Positions 34,370 to 46,359 of a stretch of 64,000 nucleotides of DNA are shown piece after piece. Under the pieces are notes generated by a model. It saw only the letters and a list, made by a program, of their open reading frames with translations. It was not told where the DNA came from and did no database searches. The stretch covers positions 25,699,220 through 25,763,219 of the forward strand of contig JARWKL010000015.1 in NCBI GenBank assembly GCA_029961685.1, written 5' to 3'. The stretch's first letter is position 1. Every line of letters begins with the position of its first letter. The translations under genes were made by a program, and so were the position numbers. The stretch is from Aristolochia californica (taxonomy: Eukaryota; Streptophyta; Magnoliopsida; Piperales; Aristolochiaceae).

Positions 34370-35500
34370 AAAAAAAAATTTCTGTTTTTTCCTGCACTCT
34401 TCCCTCTCTCGGTCTCCTTCTCCCACACTCTACTCCCTTTCTCATCTCCCTCTCGGCCTCCCCCTCTCCTCCCTCTCGGCCTACGACGAGCGACGCTATC
34501 CCTTCGTCCATCAAGCGATGATCGACAAAGACCAACGAAGAGTGACAAGGGACGAGAGATAGAGGCCGACAACGACTGACGAGTGAGCGATCGGGAGACG
34601 GAGGCCGACAATGAGAGACGTGTCACAGAGCATCCAATCGGAGCGCCTCTATTGCAGCGCCTTCAGCGTATCGTTGTTGTTGCCTCTGGTGTTCCATTGG
34701 AGCGCTGCCTCCGTCGTCGTTACCTGCTAGCCTACCGTTGTCTCCCTGTACTTATCGGCGTCGTGAGGAAGACGACACTGTTGATTTAATTTTTCCTAAG
34801 TTAGGAAAAATTAAACCAGTGTTATTTATTCATTATATTTATTTTTAATTATTGTACTATATTAGTGATTTAATAGTATTAATTAAAATATTATTAAATC
34901 AAGCATTTGATCAATTATTTTGGTTTAATTAACATATTTTTAAAATTAATAAAACCAATTATTTTAAATTTAATAGAAAATTATAATTAATAAATAATAC
35001 ATAAAAATATTAGCATTTGATCAATTCTTTTTGTTTAATCATTCCTTTTTATGTTAAAGTATATTATATGTTATTAATAAATTAATAACTTAATTTATTA
35101 TATCCGTTTATGTTATTTAATTTTTTTTATAATTAATCATGTTCATAGTTAATTGGCTCATGTAATTACTGTACAATAAACTGTAATAATTAAATAATAT
35201 AATATTTAATTTAATTAATTAGAATATTAATTAATTTTTAATTATACATTAAATTACTTATTCGTATCGTAATCATGTTTGTTTTACCTAATTTGAGGTT
35301 TAGGTAATATGTTTTAATTAAGTATACTATTACAAGTTATTCATTCTCTTGTTTTTATATTTTTCTCATTTTGGGGCACAAACACTGGAAACTGTTTTCC
35401 ATTGCACATGAACTTGTCCACACTAACACCAAATTTGAAGTTGAAGTTCAAATTTGAAGTTCGTTGACTAACCACCTCCCCCCTATAGTAACTCTGAGAA
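34370..35500 (+). mobile_element. hAT-family fragment (leader and AT-rich part only)
   Basis: A CT-rich leader (34380-34480) and an AT-rich part (about 34800-35500) correspond in order to the leader and AT-rich part of the hAT copy at 35673-37749, but on the opposite strand. Shared words include TTAGCATTTGATCAA, AGTTAATTGGCTCA, AATCATGTTTGTTTTACC and GTCCACACTAACACCAA. No transposase coding and no terminal inverted repeat are present at the left. Confidence 0.7.
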
Positions 35501-35811
35501 ATAATCAAAATCTTCCATAAACAGACAGAAAATCCATGGGTTGAGAACTATGGAAAAAACAAGCTATTGAAACGAGAGAAAGAATAGTTATTAGAAGGAG
35601 ACAACCTTCCTCAGAAGTATGCTTTCAAACAAATTAGAGATCTTCACAAGATACCACCTATCACCATAGTCATAGGGGTGGCATCGAGCCGAGCCTCATC
35701 TCGAACCTAAAATTGTTATCAAGCTCGAGTCCACCAAGTTCAAGTCGAGCTTCAAGCCGAACTCGAACCTCAACATACATTTAAAACTTTTCAAAAAATA
35801 TATATATAATT

Positions 35812-35975
35812 ATGCATACATTTTACATAAAATTGGGCATTACCTCTACATAAAATTGGGCATAACCTACATGTATAAGATTGGGCATAACCTCTACTTA
35901 AAATTGAGCATAATCTATATATATAATACCTGTATAAAATTCAACATGACCTCTATTTAAAATTGGGCATAATCA
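35812..35975. repeat. tandem repeat of about 24 bp in the hAT element
   Basis: Units built on CTACATAAAATTGGGCATAA repeat about six times with growing divergence, near the 3' end of the hAT copy. Confidence 0.85.
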
Positions 35976-36475
35976 ACATACATAATACATGCATAAATAC
36001 TCCATAAAATTGTTTATACACTCCATAAAATAATCTAAACACTTCATACACTGCATAATATTATAAATAAATTCCATACAAGAATCAAACACAACAAAAT
36101 TAAATGAAATATCACTATCAATTTAGAATCACCCAAATAAAAACTATAAATCCATTCTAAATTTAAAAATTATAGTTATTTCTCTTCATGCTAGAAAATA
36201 ATATACGTCCTTGCTTGAGCAAAATCTCCACCTATGACAAAAAAATAAAAATAAAATTAGTTATTGTCAGATAAAAATACTCTACCATTACTAGTTACTT
36301 AATGTTGTTAAAAATATTAAAATTACCATGATGAGAAAAATATGAAAAATCATGTAGCTAGTAGCATTATCTCTGTACTCTTCTTCTCAGGCTGTAATCA
36401 TAAAACAAAATTTTAATAAATAAAACTAAAAAATATACTAAAAACTATTGTAATAAATAATTAATCAAAGAAATT

Positions 36476-36634
36476 CACCTTTTGATTTCTCTTTATACCG
36501 TGAAGAGTTTGAACCCAATCACTGCCACAAATCAAAGTTTGAAATGTATTTGGTACCAAGGAAGAACGATACGAGTCTATTACTCTACCACCAGCACTAA
36601 ATAATGACTCCGAAGCTACTGTGGATATGAGAAT
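36476..36634 (-). pseudogene. hAT transposase C-terminal dimerisation domain remnant
   Basis: One minus frame reads ISTVASESLFSAGGRVID, then YRSSLVPNTFQTLICGSDW. This is the conserved hAT C-terminal block (usual form STVASESAFSTGGRVLDPYRSSL...EALICxxDW). The BED zinc finger and the catalytic DDE part are absent upstream; the sequence goes directly into AT-rich DNA with an acidic, Glu/Asp-rich reading at 36650-36720. It cannot encode an active transposase. Confidence 0.88.
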
Positions 36635-37749
36635 TATAAGGGGGGTTAGTCAACAAACTTAAAATTTGAAGTTCATCTTCATCTCCTGCTTCAAATTCAT
36701 TTAATTCCTCTACATGAAATTCAATTTCAAACTTGGTGTTAGTGTGGACGAGTTCATATACATTGGAAAACAATTTCCAGTGTTAGTGCCCCAATATAAG
36801 AAAAATATAAAAAACAAGAAAATGAGTAACTTATAATAGTATACTTAATTAAAACATAATATTTAAACCCCAAATTAGGTAAAACAAACATGATTATAAC
36901 ACAAATAAGTAATTTAATGTATAATTAAAATAAATTAATATATTAATTAATTAAATTAGATATTATATCATTTAATGATTGCAGTTTATTATACATTAAT
37001 ACAATAATTATGTGAGCCAATTAACTGTGTACATGATTAATTATAAAAAATAAAAAAATAAACAGGAAAATTTGATCAAATGCTAACTTTAACACACTAT
37101 ATTTTTACGTATTATTACATCGTCCAGAGGAAAAACAGGTTGAGAATAGGATTTGCAAGCTTTTTTTTTTATATAAAAATCACACGCTGCACGTTGTGCG
37201 AGACGAAGCGTCGAGGGGGGATTCCGGCGAGAGCGGTGGCCAGCTGATTTGACGGCGGCAGTAGGCGGTGGTAGGGGGGTGATGACGACGGGAGAGGGTC
37301 CAGATCAGCCGCTCTAGTTGGGGTACGATGAGGCAAGGGCGATGCTACGGGAGTCGACGGTGACGATGATGAGAGGCAAAGAAGGCGATGAGCCAGGGGA
37401 AGGATTAGGTGCGGTGGCGGCGAGAGCGAGAAGGGAGAAGGAGGCCGAGAGAGGGAATTTCGGAGGAAGAAGAGAGAAGGGAAGGAGGAGACGAAGAGAG
37501 CGAGAGCGGGAGAGAGACTGAAAAAAAAAATCGGGAGAGAGAGTGCTAGACTCCTGAAAATTTGCCCCATCCCGCCGCTCGTTAAATTAACGAGTCGACT
37601 CGGGAGCCGACAAGCCGAACCTGGCTCAGCTCGAGCTCGGCTCGTTAACCTAAACGAGCCCATTTCTGAGTTTGAGTTCGGCTCGAGCTCGATGTATAAC
37701 GAGTCGAACCGAGCCGCTCGCGAGCTGGCTCGGTTCGAAACCACCCCTA

Positions 37750-38864
37750 ACTACAGAGATTTCCTTGATATGCTTTCATCGTGGACAAAGATTTCTTCTT
37801 TTGTGAAACTGAAAGTACACCGGATTAAAGTAATCTAAATGATTTTGATTGAACCACTAAAAAAAACAGGAAATTGATCCACAGGAAAAGAGCACCCTTG
37901 TCAAAGAAATGATAATGAACGTAACTATCACCATAGAGAGCTAGCTTAGTTTGATCTGGGTATCTGATTATCTGAACCCAGTAGCAGCAGACGTACAAAG
38001 TGAAGGCCAGAGAAGAAAAAATAATGGTGAGACGTTAGTAACAGTTGATCAACAGGCCAAGCAAAAGGATCTTGTACTATTTAAACGTTTGGAGACTGCA
38101 GCCTTCTTTTTCTGTCGGAATAAACTTTCAAATCTCACTTTTTCAGACTCCACCGGATCATACTACACTGCGGAGAGATAAAGGGAGAGGGAGGGATATT
38201 TCATATATTAGCTTTTGCAAACCAAAGCTATCGCTGTAGTCAATTCTCGGTTCAGTTCTCGTTTCTCACAGCTTATGTACTGTTTCTTTACATCGTTCAG
38301 GCCATGAGAGGTATGTGAGAGTACTTCTAAGTGCTCACTTGACATAGAACAAATCAAATCATGATCTATGGCACTAATTCTATACCATAAGAATCTGGAG
38401 TCCATTGGATATCGTGGAGACCATGAAAGAGATGGAACACTGAAAAAGCCAGAAGTTATAAGTAAAAATTAATTGTCAATAGAAAATTCTGATGAAGGGA
38501 AAGCCATATTATAGATTTAGGAGCCAAAGGCAAGGCAAAAAGAAAACACTATCCTTCTCCCATCAGTAGTAGCTTTTTCTCTTTATTGCTACCATAAACT
38601 GCAAAGTCCTGCGCTTTTGTAGGAAGAGAAAGAAAAGAGAGAAAAAATATAGTAGTAACTACATCTATCAACCACCCTCCTTGGTAAAGCTCCTATTTTG
38701 GCTCTTCATCCCCGGCTCTTTTCTGAACTTGAAAAAAGAAAAAGAAACGTGGAACAGATTACAGGACGAAGAAGAAAAAGAATTGTATTTGACTGGGGTT
38801 TCTCTTTCTTTCTCTAGTTTCCCGTCTTGCTTCCAACTGAATGGCTTCTCACCTTTCTTCTCAT
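37750..38864. other. region downstream of the Dof gene
   Basis: The last 200-300 bp before 38865 probably hold the Dof 3' UTR. The rest shows no gene or element I recognise. Confidence 0.4.
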
Positions 38865-39830
38865 CTAGGGCAGTGCACTGTATTGATGCAATTCGTTCCA
38901 AGTCCGAATTTCACCCCAGCTGTTCGAGTTGTTATTGTTGTTGCCGCCATTTCCACTTCCCGCATTGTATGAATTCTCAAAGAACCACTCTTCCGAATTC
39001 TCCCCCACACCACCTTTTTTCGGATTACCGCAAAATTTTCCAGGTTTGGAGCTCTCCCATGTCTGAAACAGATTGGGTAGTGGTTGATTGTGATTGCCGT
39101 CCATCAAAGAAGCTGCGGAAAAGTCAGTTGTCCGCCGATTGTCGGCCCCAAACAGCGACGCTAATCTCTGCTGTTGAAGTTTCCAATGCAGGTCTTGATT
39201 TATAGAGCTCAGGGACTCGATAGAAGATGCAATATTGCTGTGTACACTTGCTGGAGCCATCTCCTGAACTGCTCCACCATAAGCACCACTTTCTCCTTGT
39301 CTAAAACCAGAAGAAACTGGATAATTGAAACCCATTAATGGACTAACCTGACCGGGTTCGAGAGCAGACGAGCAAACCAAAGAAGTACTTGTCGTGTGGT
39401 TTGTAACATTTGATGACAGGTCTCCAAAAGAGAAGAACTGATTGAAGACTCCACTTGCCGGGGAGTGCAATCTCGAGAAAGGGAGCCCACCGAGATGATA
39501 ATCCATGGCCGAGGAAATCCCATGAAGAAACTTCAATCCACCGGACTTGGACTCTTTGGGGTCAGTGGAAAGCCTTGAACCCGCCTTCGCCTTTTTGTTC
39601 TTCCGGCACCCACCGCCGATGGGTACGTTCCTGAGAGCCCCACCTTTGGTCCAATACCTTCTACATGTTTTGCAGAAATACCTGGGCTGCGTGAGACAGT
39701 AGTTATTATAATAACAGAATTTTGTATTGGAAGAATCGCATCTGGGGCACTTGAGAACCTGGTCCAGCGGGGGTCGTAGACCAGTAGTTGGCGGAGGTTT
39801 CCGGCCATCAGAGTTCTCCTCAGAAGCCAT
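38865..39830 (-). CDS. Dof-type zinc-finger transcription factor
   Basis: The product is 321 residues from the ATG at 39828-39830. The Dof domain covers about residues 26-80: Cys28, Cys31, Cys53 and Cys56 give the CX2CX21CX2C zinc finger, with [14 protein letters not shown] and [21 protein letters not shown], all invariant Dof positions. Dof proteins bind AAAG-core DNA in the nucleus (family knowledge). The rest is Ser/Gly/Asn-rich and ends [11 protein letters not shown]; an Asn run sits near residue 303. The frame extends four codons upstream to a TTG (39842), and CTCAG/GTT lies just before the ATG after a pyrimidine-rich tract. A short upstream coding exon, as in many Dof genes, is therefore possible. 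The P-I-GGGC variant of the finger end recalls the Dof5.7/SCAP1 type, but that subgroup call is weak. Confidence 0.95.
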   Translation of the reverse strand: MASEENSDGRKPPPTTGLRPPLDQVLKCPRCDSSNTKFCYYNNYCLTQPRYFCKTCRRYWTKGGALRNVPIGGGCRKNKKAKAGSRLSTDPKESKSGGLKFLHGISSAMDYHLGGLPFSRLHSPASGVFNQFFSFGDLSSNVTNHTTSTSLVCSSALEPGQVSPLMGFNYPVSSGFRQGESGAYGGAVQEMAPASVHSNIASSIESLSSINQDLHWKLQQQRLASLFGADNRRTTDFSAASLMDGNHNQPLPNLFQTWESSKPGKFCGNPKKGGVGENSEEWFFENSYNAGSGNGGNNNNNSNSWGEIRTWNELHQYSALP

Positions 39831-40242
39831 AACCTGAGTCAATCAAATAGGGAACAGAAACAGGGAGAAACTGAAGGTGGGTATTACTCGGTCTAGCTTG
39901 ATCTGTTTCTGTTTCCTCGGTGAATGGGAAAGAAAGAGAGCCTATTGAATAGTTTCATGTTGTTTGCCGTGAAAGGGATGTCAAATGAGTGCCTGTGAAT
40001 GTCATCAAAGAGGGAGAGAGAAACAGAGAGATGCGGATTAAATTGTGTTAGAGATTTCTTTACTTCGATCAAGACAGAAAAAGAGATAAAGAGTTAATAT
40101 TTATGAAGAAGAAAGAAGAGAGAGAGAAAAGCAGAGAGACTCCAAATAATATGAACTGTTGTTTGTTTATATATGTGCAGGCAGTTTGAAAGACGACAGA
40201 AAAATAATAAGGACAATTAAAACTGATGCAACCTCAATGCGC

Positions 40243-40283
<41 letters not shown>

Positions 40284-40300
40284 AGGTTTTTCTTTTTCAA
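39831..40300 (-). promoter_or_regulatory. Dof gene leader and proximal promoter with a GA/CT microsatellite
   Basis: The 470 bp upstream of the ATG are CT-rich on the coding strand, with a long (AG)n run at 40240-40284 and shorter GAGAGA clusters at 40010-40035 and 40115-40140. Such tracts are common in plant core promoters and 5' leaders. No start site can be fixed from sequence. Confidence 0.5.
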
Positions 40301-42350
40301 CAATAAAGAGTGGAAGGATAATACAGGAAAATGGATTAAGGAGGACATTAATGGATAACAGATCTTCAACTGGTTTTAGCAGAAAGAAAAGAAATTTAGA
40401 AAACACACTTCACACACACGGAATCCATAACATCTGGAACCTTAATCTCCTGGTTCTAAAGCCTCGACAGCTTCGGACAGGCGACAAATTTCACTCATGA
40501 CCTTGTAAAAGGTAAGGCGTCTCATGTACGTCTCGCCGCAAGTAAGGCTGAAAGACTTCACGAGCGGAAGAACATTAGAAACCTCAAGCTACAGATGCTC
40601 ACCACTCACCCTACCTCCTGGTGAAAAAGACAAGTCTTTCCTGCAACAAATGTGACCACCTCGCAACCACTGATCTGAGGCAAGGAAGTCGTCCTTAGAT
40701 ATCAACCCTGGTGCTGCAATGGCTGGCGCCTGGCGGTGCTTTTCAGTTCACCTTTATGGAGGAATACAGGCTCATAGGTAGAATCTATACCCCCACCCCT
40801 TTCAAAAACCTAAGACTGCATATTGACCGGAGAATACATGTTTTGTATCATCCATATGCCCACCATTGATAGGTTTAGGGTTACTCTAGACAGTCAAGTT
40901 GATATCTCCATGTCATTTTTCTTAGTAGGGGTGTGTAGAAGTCAATATGTAGAAAACCATAGGAAAAAATGAGTACAAGAAGTTTTTGGTTTAATCAAAA
41001 ATTTTGGAGATGAGAAAATGTTATTTTGATTCTTTTTGTACTTAAAAAATATTTAAAATGACAGGAAATAAATTTAATAAGGAAAAAGGTATATGGACTA
41101 GAGCTGATTGAAGATGTTATTTATTACACTTAGAGATGCATACTAAACTTTCTTGTTTGCACTCTTTATATATCATATTTGATATATATTTCAGAATTTT
41201 AAATTTAATATGATATAGTGGAGATAACATATGCTTTTTGTAAACAAATAGGATGATGGCAATTCATTTAACAATTTATACATAAGAATTCGGTTGCACA
41301 CAATATTTGGTTGGACTTGCACAAGTAATTACCTCCCTCCTATACACTTGGGAAAGAATGTGCACTTAAGAACATGTAATACATGTATTACTTCTAATTA
41401 TAAAACAAACAAAAGGCTATGATTCAATTTAGGAACTAAGAAAATATTTTTCATAAGAGCTTATTTTGACTATCATTATTTTGCTAAAATCTAATACATC
41501 TTCAAATAGTTAGAAACTTATCTAAGAATAATTTCCATATTCTAAAACTTAAAAACTAGGTTAAACTACGAATTAATTAAAGAGCATATTTCTTTCTTGA
41601 TGTACAAAAGAAACTATTATTTGTGTACGCATCTTCCTTTTTCTTTTGTTTCAATTCCTTGTTTGAAAGAAAACCAAATAAGTGATTTGTGTTCTTGTCA
41701 CCTAGTCTTTTAAGCCTTGTTTCCTATTTAGTAAAAATAAGAGTTCGCTAAGAAAATCGTCTAGTTGAGGTAATTAATTAAGGTAATGAAACATAGGTTG
41801 ATAGGACCTGTAGTGGAGTCTTGAACTCAAGCACTTTGGAGAGCATGCGGTTAATAAGATGGATTGTTGTAGCAACAACATCACTCTAATGGTGGCTAGG
41901 AACATGAGTTCCAAGTTAAAGAGCTCGAGCCATTTCAAGAATATAGCGATTAGTGCTACAATATCGGTGGTCTAGGTCAGAGTTGAAGCTTTGCTCAAAG
42001 CTTTAGTCATTCTCACGGTCAATTCCACCAAAGCAGAGGAGGGTGAAGATTCACTAGACTGGAAGTCTGTATCGGCAATTTATAGCTTCAGTGGCGCTAC
42101 ACGTCGGTTCGCCAAAGAAGATTTCAAACCGCTTCTCCTTCTAGGCTTGTGGCGTAGGAAGACATGGGTGGGTTTTAGATCGCTTGCCTCCCAGTCCCTT
42201 CCCCACCCCCCTCCCCGCGTTGTTGTCCGATTGAAAATCTCCTCCCACAATCGTTGCAGGAAGACGAGGGTTTTAGATCGCTCGCTACCAGTTTCTTGGG
42301 TCGTCGCCAAACTGGAATTTTCCTCCGACAGTTATCGCCGAACTAGTTAA
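40301..42350. other. gene-free stretch upstream of the Dof gene
   Basis: No gene or element boundaries were recognised. The more GC-rich part at 42000-42350 has open frames on both strands and directly precedes an LTR-type primer-binding site, so it is probably the internal part of the element at 42355-42535. Confidence 0.4.
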
Positions 42351-42354
42351 TCCA

Positions 42355-42535
42355 GCTTTGATACCATGTAAAGAAAAACTCTTTGTATTTCAAATTCTAT
42401 TGATACACTCTTCGATTTGCATATTTATGCAACAAAAGAGAATCCATAGATTACATGATTCTTTCCTGTAATCTCTTAAAGCATAAATCAGAGGAAATCT
42501 TCCTCTGATTTCTTGGGATACAACTCTTGCTAACA
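42355..42535 (-). repeat. short LTR (42367-42535) with primer-binding site (42355-42366)
   Basis: On the minus strand the LTR begins TGTTAGCAAGAGTTG and ends TTTTTCTTTACA, 169 bp, followed directly by TGGTATCAAAGC, a primer-binding site of initiator tRNA-Met type. AATCAGAGGAA and TTCCTCTGATT (42487-42511) form an 11-bp hairpin stem with a 3-nt loop inside the LTR. No partner LTR was found to the left. Confidence 0.75.
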
Positions 42536-43620
42536 TTGACTGCTATTTTTTAGAAGCTTTGGTCACCTCTGTTGTCTCTCTGCTTCGTTGGTTGTCAATC
42601 TAGGATCTTATCTCTGTTTCAAAATTTATCTCTCGAATTATTGTTTCTTATTTCGGAAACTCTCTACTGGATTGAATTATTTTTGGAATACTTCCTTCAC
42701 TCTACAGCTTTCTTTGTCGAAAAATTCTCGTTGGTTCATACCGAGCTATTCAGCACCGGGGGGAAGAAGAAGATACACTGTAGCCGAATTAAATTTTACC
42801 AAGTTAGGTAACTGGATTTAATGGAGCGCTGGTTTTGACCGCAACCCGGACCGGGCCGAATTAACCCAATGTTGCTTCTATTATGCTGAGTTAACTTAGG
42901 CCAACTCAGACCAAGTCAACTGGGTTCGATCAATCCGACTCGAGCCACTTGTTTTTTTTACCTCGGTTATACATATCCGGGTCCTGAGTTTTATACCTAT
43001 TTCCTCTGCGACTCGGCTATATTAGTCTAATATCTTAGTCGGGTCGACTCAATCCCTTTTTCTTCAGTTGGATTATTATCTTGGATTATTACTCGGTTCC
43101 AACATACTATTTGGTGCAGATTTCTTATTTATTGATGGACTATTTGCAGATTATTTTGTGGCTCCTTGGATTTTCATTATATGTACGTGTTATTGTGCCC
43201 ACGCCCATTTCAACTATTGCAATTATTTCTCTTTGGATGAGACATTATTATTGAAGGACTTCTCACTTGTTGATTTTTGTCAGCATTAGTTACTCTGATG
43301 AAGAAGAAAACACATGATGGCCCCAAAAGATGATATCCCGGGTGATTACCCGTTACCCACCTTAATTGGCATTTATTACTCCTACCATTTGAGAGTCGTG
43401 TCTTGTGGAGGGACACGGTGATGGAGGGGTTTTATTACACTGGTGAGCAATGTTTATAGACCTACTACCTACAGAAGATAGGAGTGTGCTCAACATCCAA
43501 CATGAGTTATTTGACTGGAGTATGAAGCGATATCTTACGGCTAGGAATGATTTTACTCTCACTTATATTATGTCAGATGGGCCTCTTGGAAAAGACCACC
43601 AGCTTAAGGGGGAGTGTTAG
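42536..43620. other. repeat-like DNA without a clear gene
   Basis: The part at 42830-43060 is rich in GGTCCGGG, GGTTCGA and CGACTCG words like subterminal hAT DNA. Broken open frames at 43360-43600 end in GCTTAAGGGGGAGTGTTAG, which looks like another purine tract/LTR junction. Confidence 0.4.
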
Positions 43621-43624
43621 AAGA

Positions 43625-44117
43625 TATGGAGGACTGTCATTTTATATGGGAAGATCATATACACCATTTGCAACAAGTTGGGCGTTCATGATTTTCTATC
43701 ACCCCCAACTAGAGAGGGAGTGTTGGAAGATGGGCCCAAATCCACACGAGCAAGGAAGACCCACACGTCCAAGTGTGTTAGAAGATGGGTTCAAGCCCAT
43801 AAGACAAGGAAGGGTCACACATCCAAGAGATGTGGAAGATGGGCCCAAGGCCCACAGACCAATGCGAAGGCCCACATGCCCATACAATGATGGCAAGATG
43901 ATAAATAAAGAATCATCTCATAGAGATAACATTGATGTAATTAGGTTAAGTTTTAGGGGTATTATTGTAATATTTTAGTTTAATCAATCTATAAATTGAG
44001 CTTCAGGGGAAGGGTTAGGACATAAGTTTATAACCTCTTCTTCCTCCTGTTTTTCTCCCAATGAGTATCTCTCTTTTTTTCTCCATGAGCTAAATCCATG
44101 GAGTCCTAAAAATCAAT
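43625..44117 (+). mobile_element. copia 3' end: RNase H tail, purine tract and LTR
   Basis: KIIYTICNKLGVHDFLSPP (about 43650-43710) is the end of copia RNase H, followed by AGAGAGGGAG and an LTR starting TGTTGGAAGATGGGCCC at 43721. The LTR matches the family of 27728-28089 in opposite orientation and contains two internal copies of a unit with GAAGATGGGCCCAA and CACACxTCCAAG. Its end (GAGTCCTAAAAATCAATA) is degenerate, near 44117. Confidence 0.8.
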
Positions 44118-45372
44118 ATTGGTGAAAGAGAATCAGGGACGTGAACTTGGATGCCCTAATCCTCCCTCTTAAGCTTGATTTACAGATGTAAAAAATACAT
44201 GAATTACCAGCATACCTTCACCCCTAGTAGTTGTAAATTAAAAAGAAAAGATAGTGGGCTTAGTACATCAACATGCTTGATCATATCTTGTAACATAACA
44301 CGTTTTAAAAGATGTATATGATGTTCATAAATATGTTTATATGCAATGTATGTCTTCAAACTCCATGTGCACCATTGTACTTTAAAAAAAGGATTTAGGA
44401 TAGCTCTCTTACATTTGTGACTGAATTTTGACATATATCATTGACATTTAAACTCTAGTCTTCTTCTTCATGGGTACTATTTCAAGTGATGTTCTTCAAT
44501 GGCGCTTGAGGTTTTGTGTAGACTTGATCATTTTTATGTTTTAGACTTTGAAATGCATTGTCTTTTGAAGGTAAAGTATTTGAAATAATTTAGTTTGCAA
44601 GTTGTAAGTTCTTTTAAGTTTTGTTATCATCAAAATCAATAAGGGAGTCAACCTAATGTCAACACTAGTCTCTTATAAGATGTTATTAAATTAATCCTTT
44701 TTTATTTTTTCTAATCTTTTGGTTGTTAGGATTTTAAACTATGTCATGGGAAAAAAACATGAAGGTTTAAAGAAGAGAAACGGGTTCTTGATGGATGTGA
44801 GAATATCACTTTATTTCCATTTTTGTATCACTTGATAATTTTTTATTTATTTTTATAAAGAATATTTTAAAAATTATTTTCCTTTGTTAACTTAATGAAT
44901 CTAAAATTGTTTTGGGGAAATTTTATTATTGGATTCAAGATGGACACAAGAAAACATAATCTGTTTGTATTTCATAGAACTCAAATGTATTTTATTTTAT
45001 GTAGCAAAGTTCTTTTGTTTTTATTTTATGCACAAAAAAGTTTTGAGTGGCATATGTTGCAAGTCATTTTTTTTTTTTACTATTTGAAATATCAAACTAC
45101 TTTGATTCTCATAAGTTGTTTTTCTTGATTGACATCAATTATTAGGTTGAGTTATAGATTCTATTTTTTCACTTTGTTGCATTCAAATTTTCTTGTTATG
45201 CTTTTTGTATAGGTTTGTTGAGTCAAGAAATATGCAAAAGATAAATAGGTCATAGATGATTAATAAATATGTTGTTTCTCATATTTATCATACAATATTT
45301 TTTCCTAACTCAGATGAGTCACTGCTTTGACAATCAAGGTGAGTTTTTTTTTTTTTTTACTTATTGGTGTTT
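44118..45372. other. AT-rich gene-free stretch
   Basis: No coding similarity or element boundary was recognised; several long A and T runs. Confidence 0.4.
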
Positions 45373-46359
45373 TAGGGGTGGGCATAGGTCCAATCAGGAT
45401 CCCTGAAATTCTGATTAGTAGGGGTGGCATAATTCCGACCCTATTGGGTTTTAGGTTGGAAATGGGTTTTCCTTTACCCGACTCTTGTGATTTTATACCC
45501 GTAATGCCCTTTAGAAAATGTATGAAGGATATATATTTTAATGACATAATGATATAGCTTTATATTATTTTAAGGAATATTTAAGGAAAATTAAATCTTT
45601 TAAATAATTTTATACTCAAATTGTTAAGTTGTGGAGCCTAATTAATGCCCTACGCTGAGTTGGTCGCCCGGTCCACTATATATTAACTGTTATTTCATTA
45701 AGGGTAGTTTGGGCAATTTACTCTTGTATCACGGTTGCCCTAATTTTCTTTTTATAATTGAGGGGAGCCGCTATTAAGGTTTTAATCATCTTAATCGGAG
45801 GAGCATCTCAAGTTGCAACCCGAGAGGTTAGAAAGAAACAACTGTAAGTGTGCAATTTTTTTTATAAATTATTTCATTTTCATAGTGGATTACTACTACG
45901 GCGGAAGACAGGTCGTAGTATTACCTTGAGGCGAACCTGTATAAATCTTGTTGTTTGTTTTTCCATGCTTGTTTTTTCCCTTCTTCTGCGTTTATTATTA
46001 TTGTTTTCGTTAGTTTGGAATTAAGACGTTTAATTCCTAACACAAATGACAATGCCCAATGGCTTAAATTTGATGTTGTGGGATTTTTATGGTGTATTAA
46101 TATTTTTATAATTTTAAAAAAAAATTGTATTTTTTTTAATAAGCAAATGAGGTTGGAACAGTGCGGGAATAGGTCAAGGATGAGTCAGGGATTGATTGAA
46201 GATGTAGGGTCGGTCGGGTTGGGGACGAGACTGGGTTAGAGTTAAAGGACAAGGCAACATGGCATGGACGGGGTTGTTTTCCCAATTCTAATCCGGTTTT
46301 TTGGGGTTGTGTTCGGGTTTTGGGAAACTAATCCCTAACTCGACTTGTGCCCACCCCTT
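45373..46359. mobile_element. hAT-like nonautonomous element split by a solo LTR
   Basis: The left end TAGGGGTGGGCATAGG and the right end GTGCCCACCCCTTA form an imperfect inverted repeat of the same family as the MITE at 13349-13779. The right subterminal sequence (GTTCGGGTTTTGGGAAACTAATCCC) is also shared. A second left-end-like word, TAGGGGTGGCAT, at 45418-45429 suggests an older end inside it. Flanking 8-bp words do not match. The interior holds the solo LTR at 45622-46042. Confidence 0.6.
45622..46042 (+). mobile_element. copia solo LTR, 421 bp, with perfect target duplication
   Basis: The ends are TGTTAAGTTGTGG and TTCCTAACA, flanked by CAAAT on both sides (45617-45621 and 46043-46047). 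The 3' half matches 29800-30040, including GCGAACCTGTATAAATC. No internal region remains. Confidence 0.92.

Larger units (their letters stand above)
35673..37749 (-). mobile_element. hAT DNA transposon, internally deleted
   Basis: The ends are TAGGGGTGGCATCGAGCC (35673) and GGCTCGGTTCGAAACCACCCCTA (to 37749), imperfectly inverted, with GAGCC/GGCTCG-rich subterminal DNA. On the minus strand the order is end, CT-rich leader, AT-rich noncoding part, transposase C-terminus, tandem repeats, end. Flanking 8-bp words (CATAGTCA and ACTACAGA) do not match, so either one end is recombinant or the duplication has decayed. Most of the transposase is deleted. Confidence 0.75.

Noticed and set aside
37169..37744. 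Minus-strand frame of 191 codons, Ser/Pro/Leu-rich
   Set aside because: It begins at GTG in the hAT terminal repeat and is the translation of a CT-rich leader; low complexity only.
38681..39205. Plus-strand frame of 174 codons
   Set aside because: It overlaps the Dof gene antisense and its 3' flank; it has no plant-protein character of its own.
41991..42350. Plus-strand frame of 119 codons as a gene
   Set aside because: It ends at an LTR primer-binding site and has an equally open frame on the other strand; more likely element-internal DNA.
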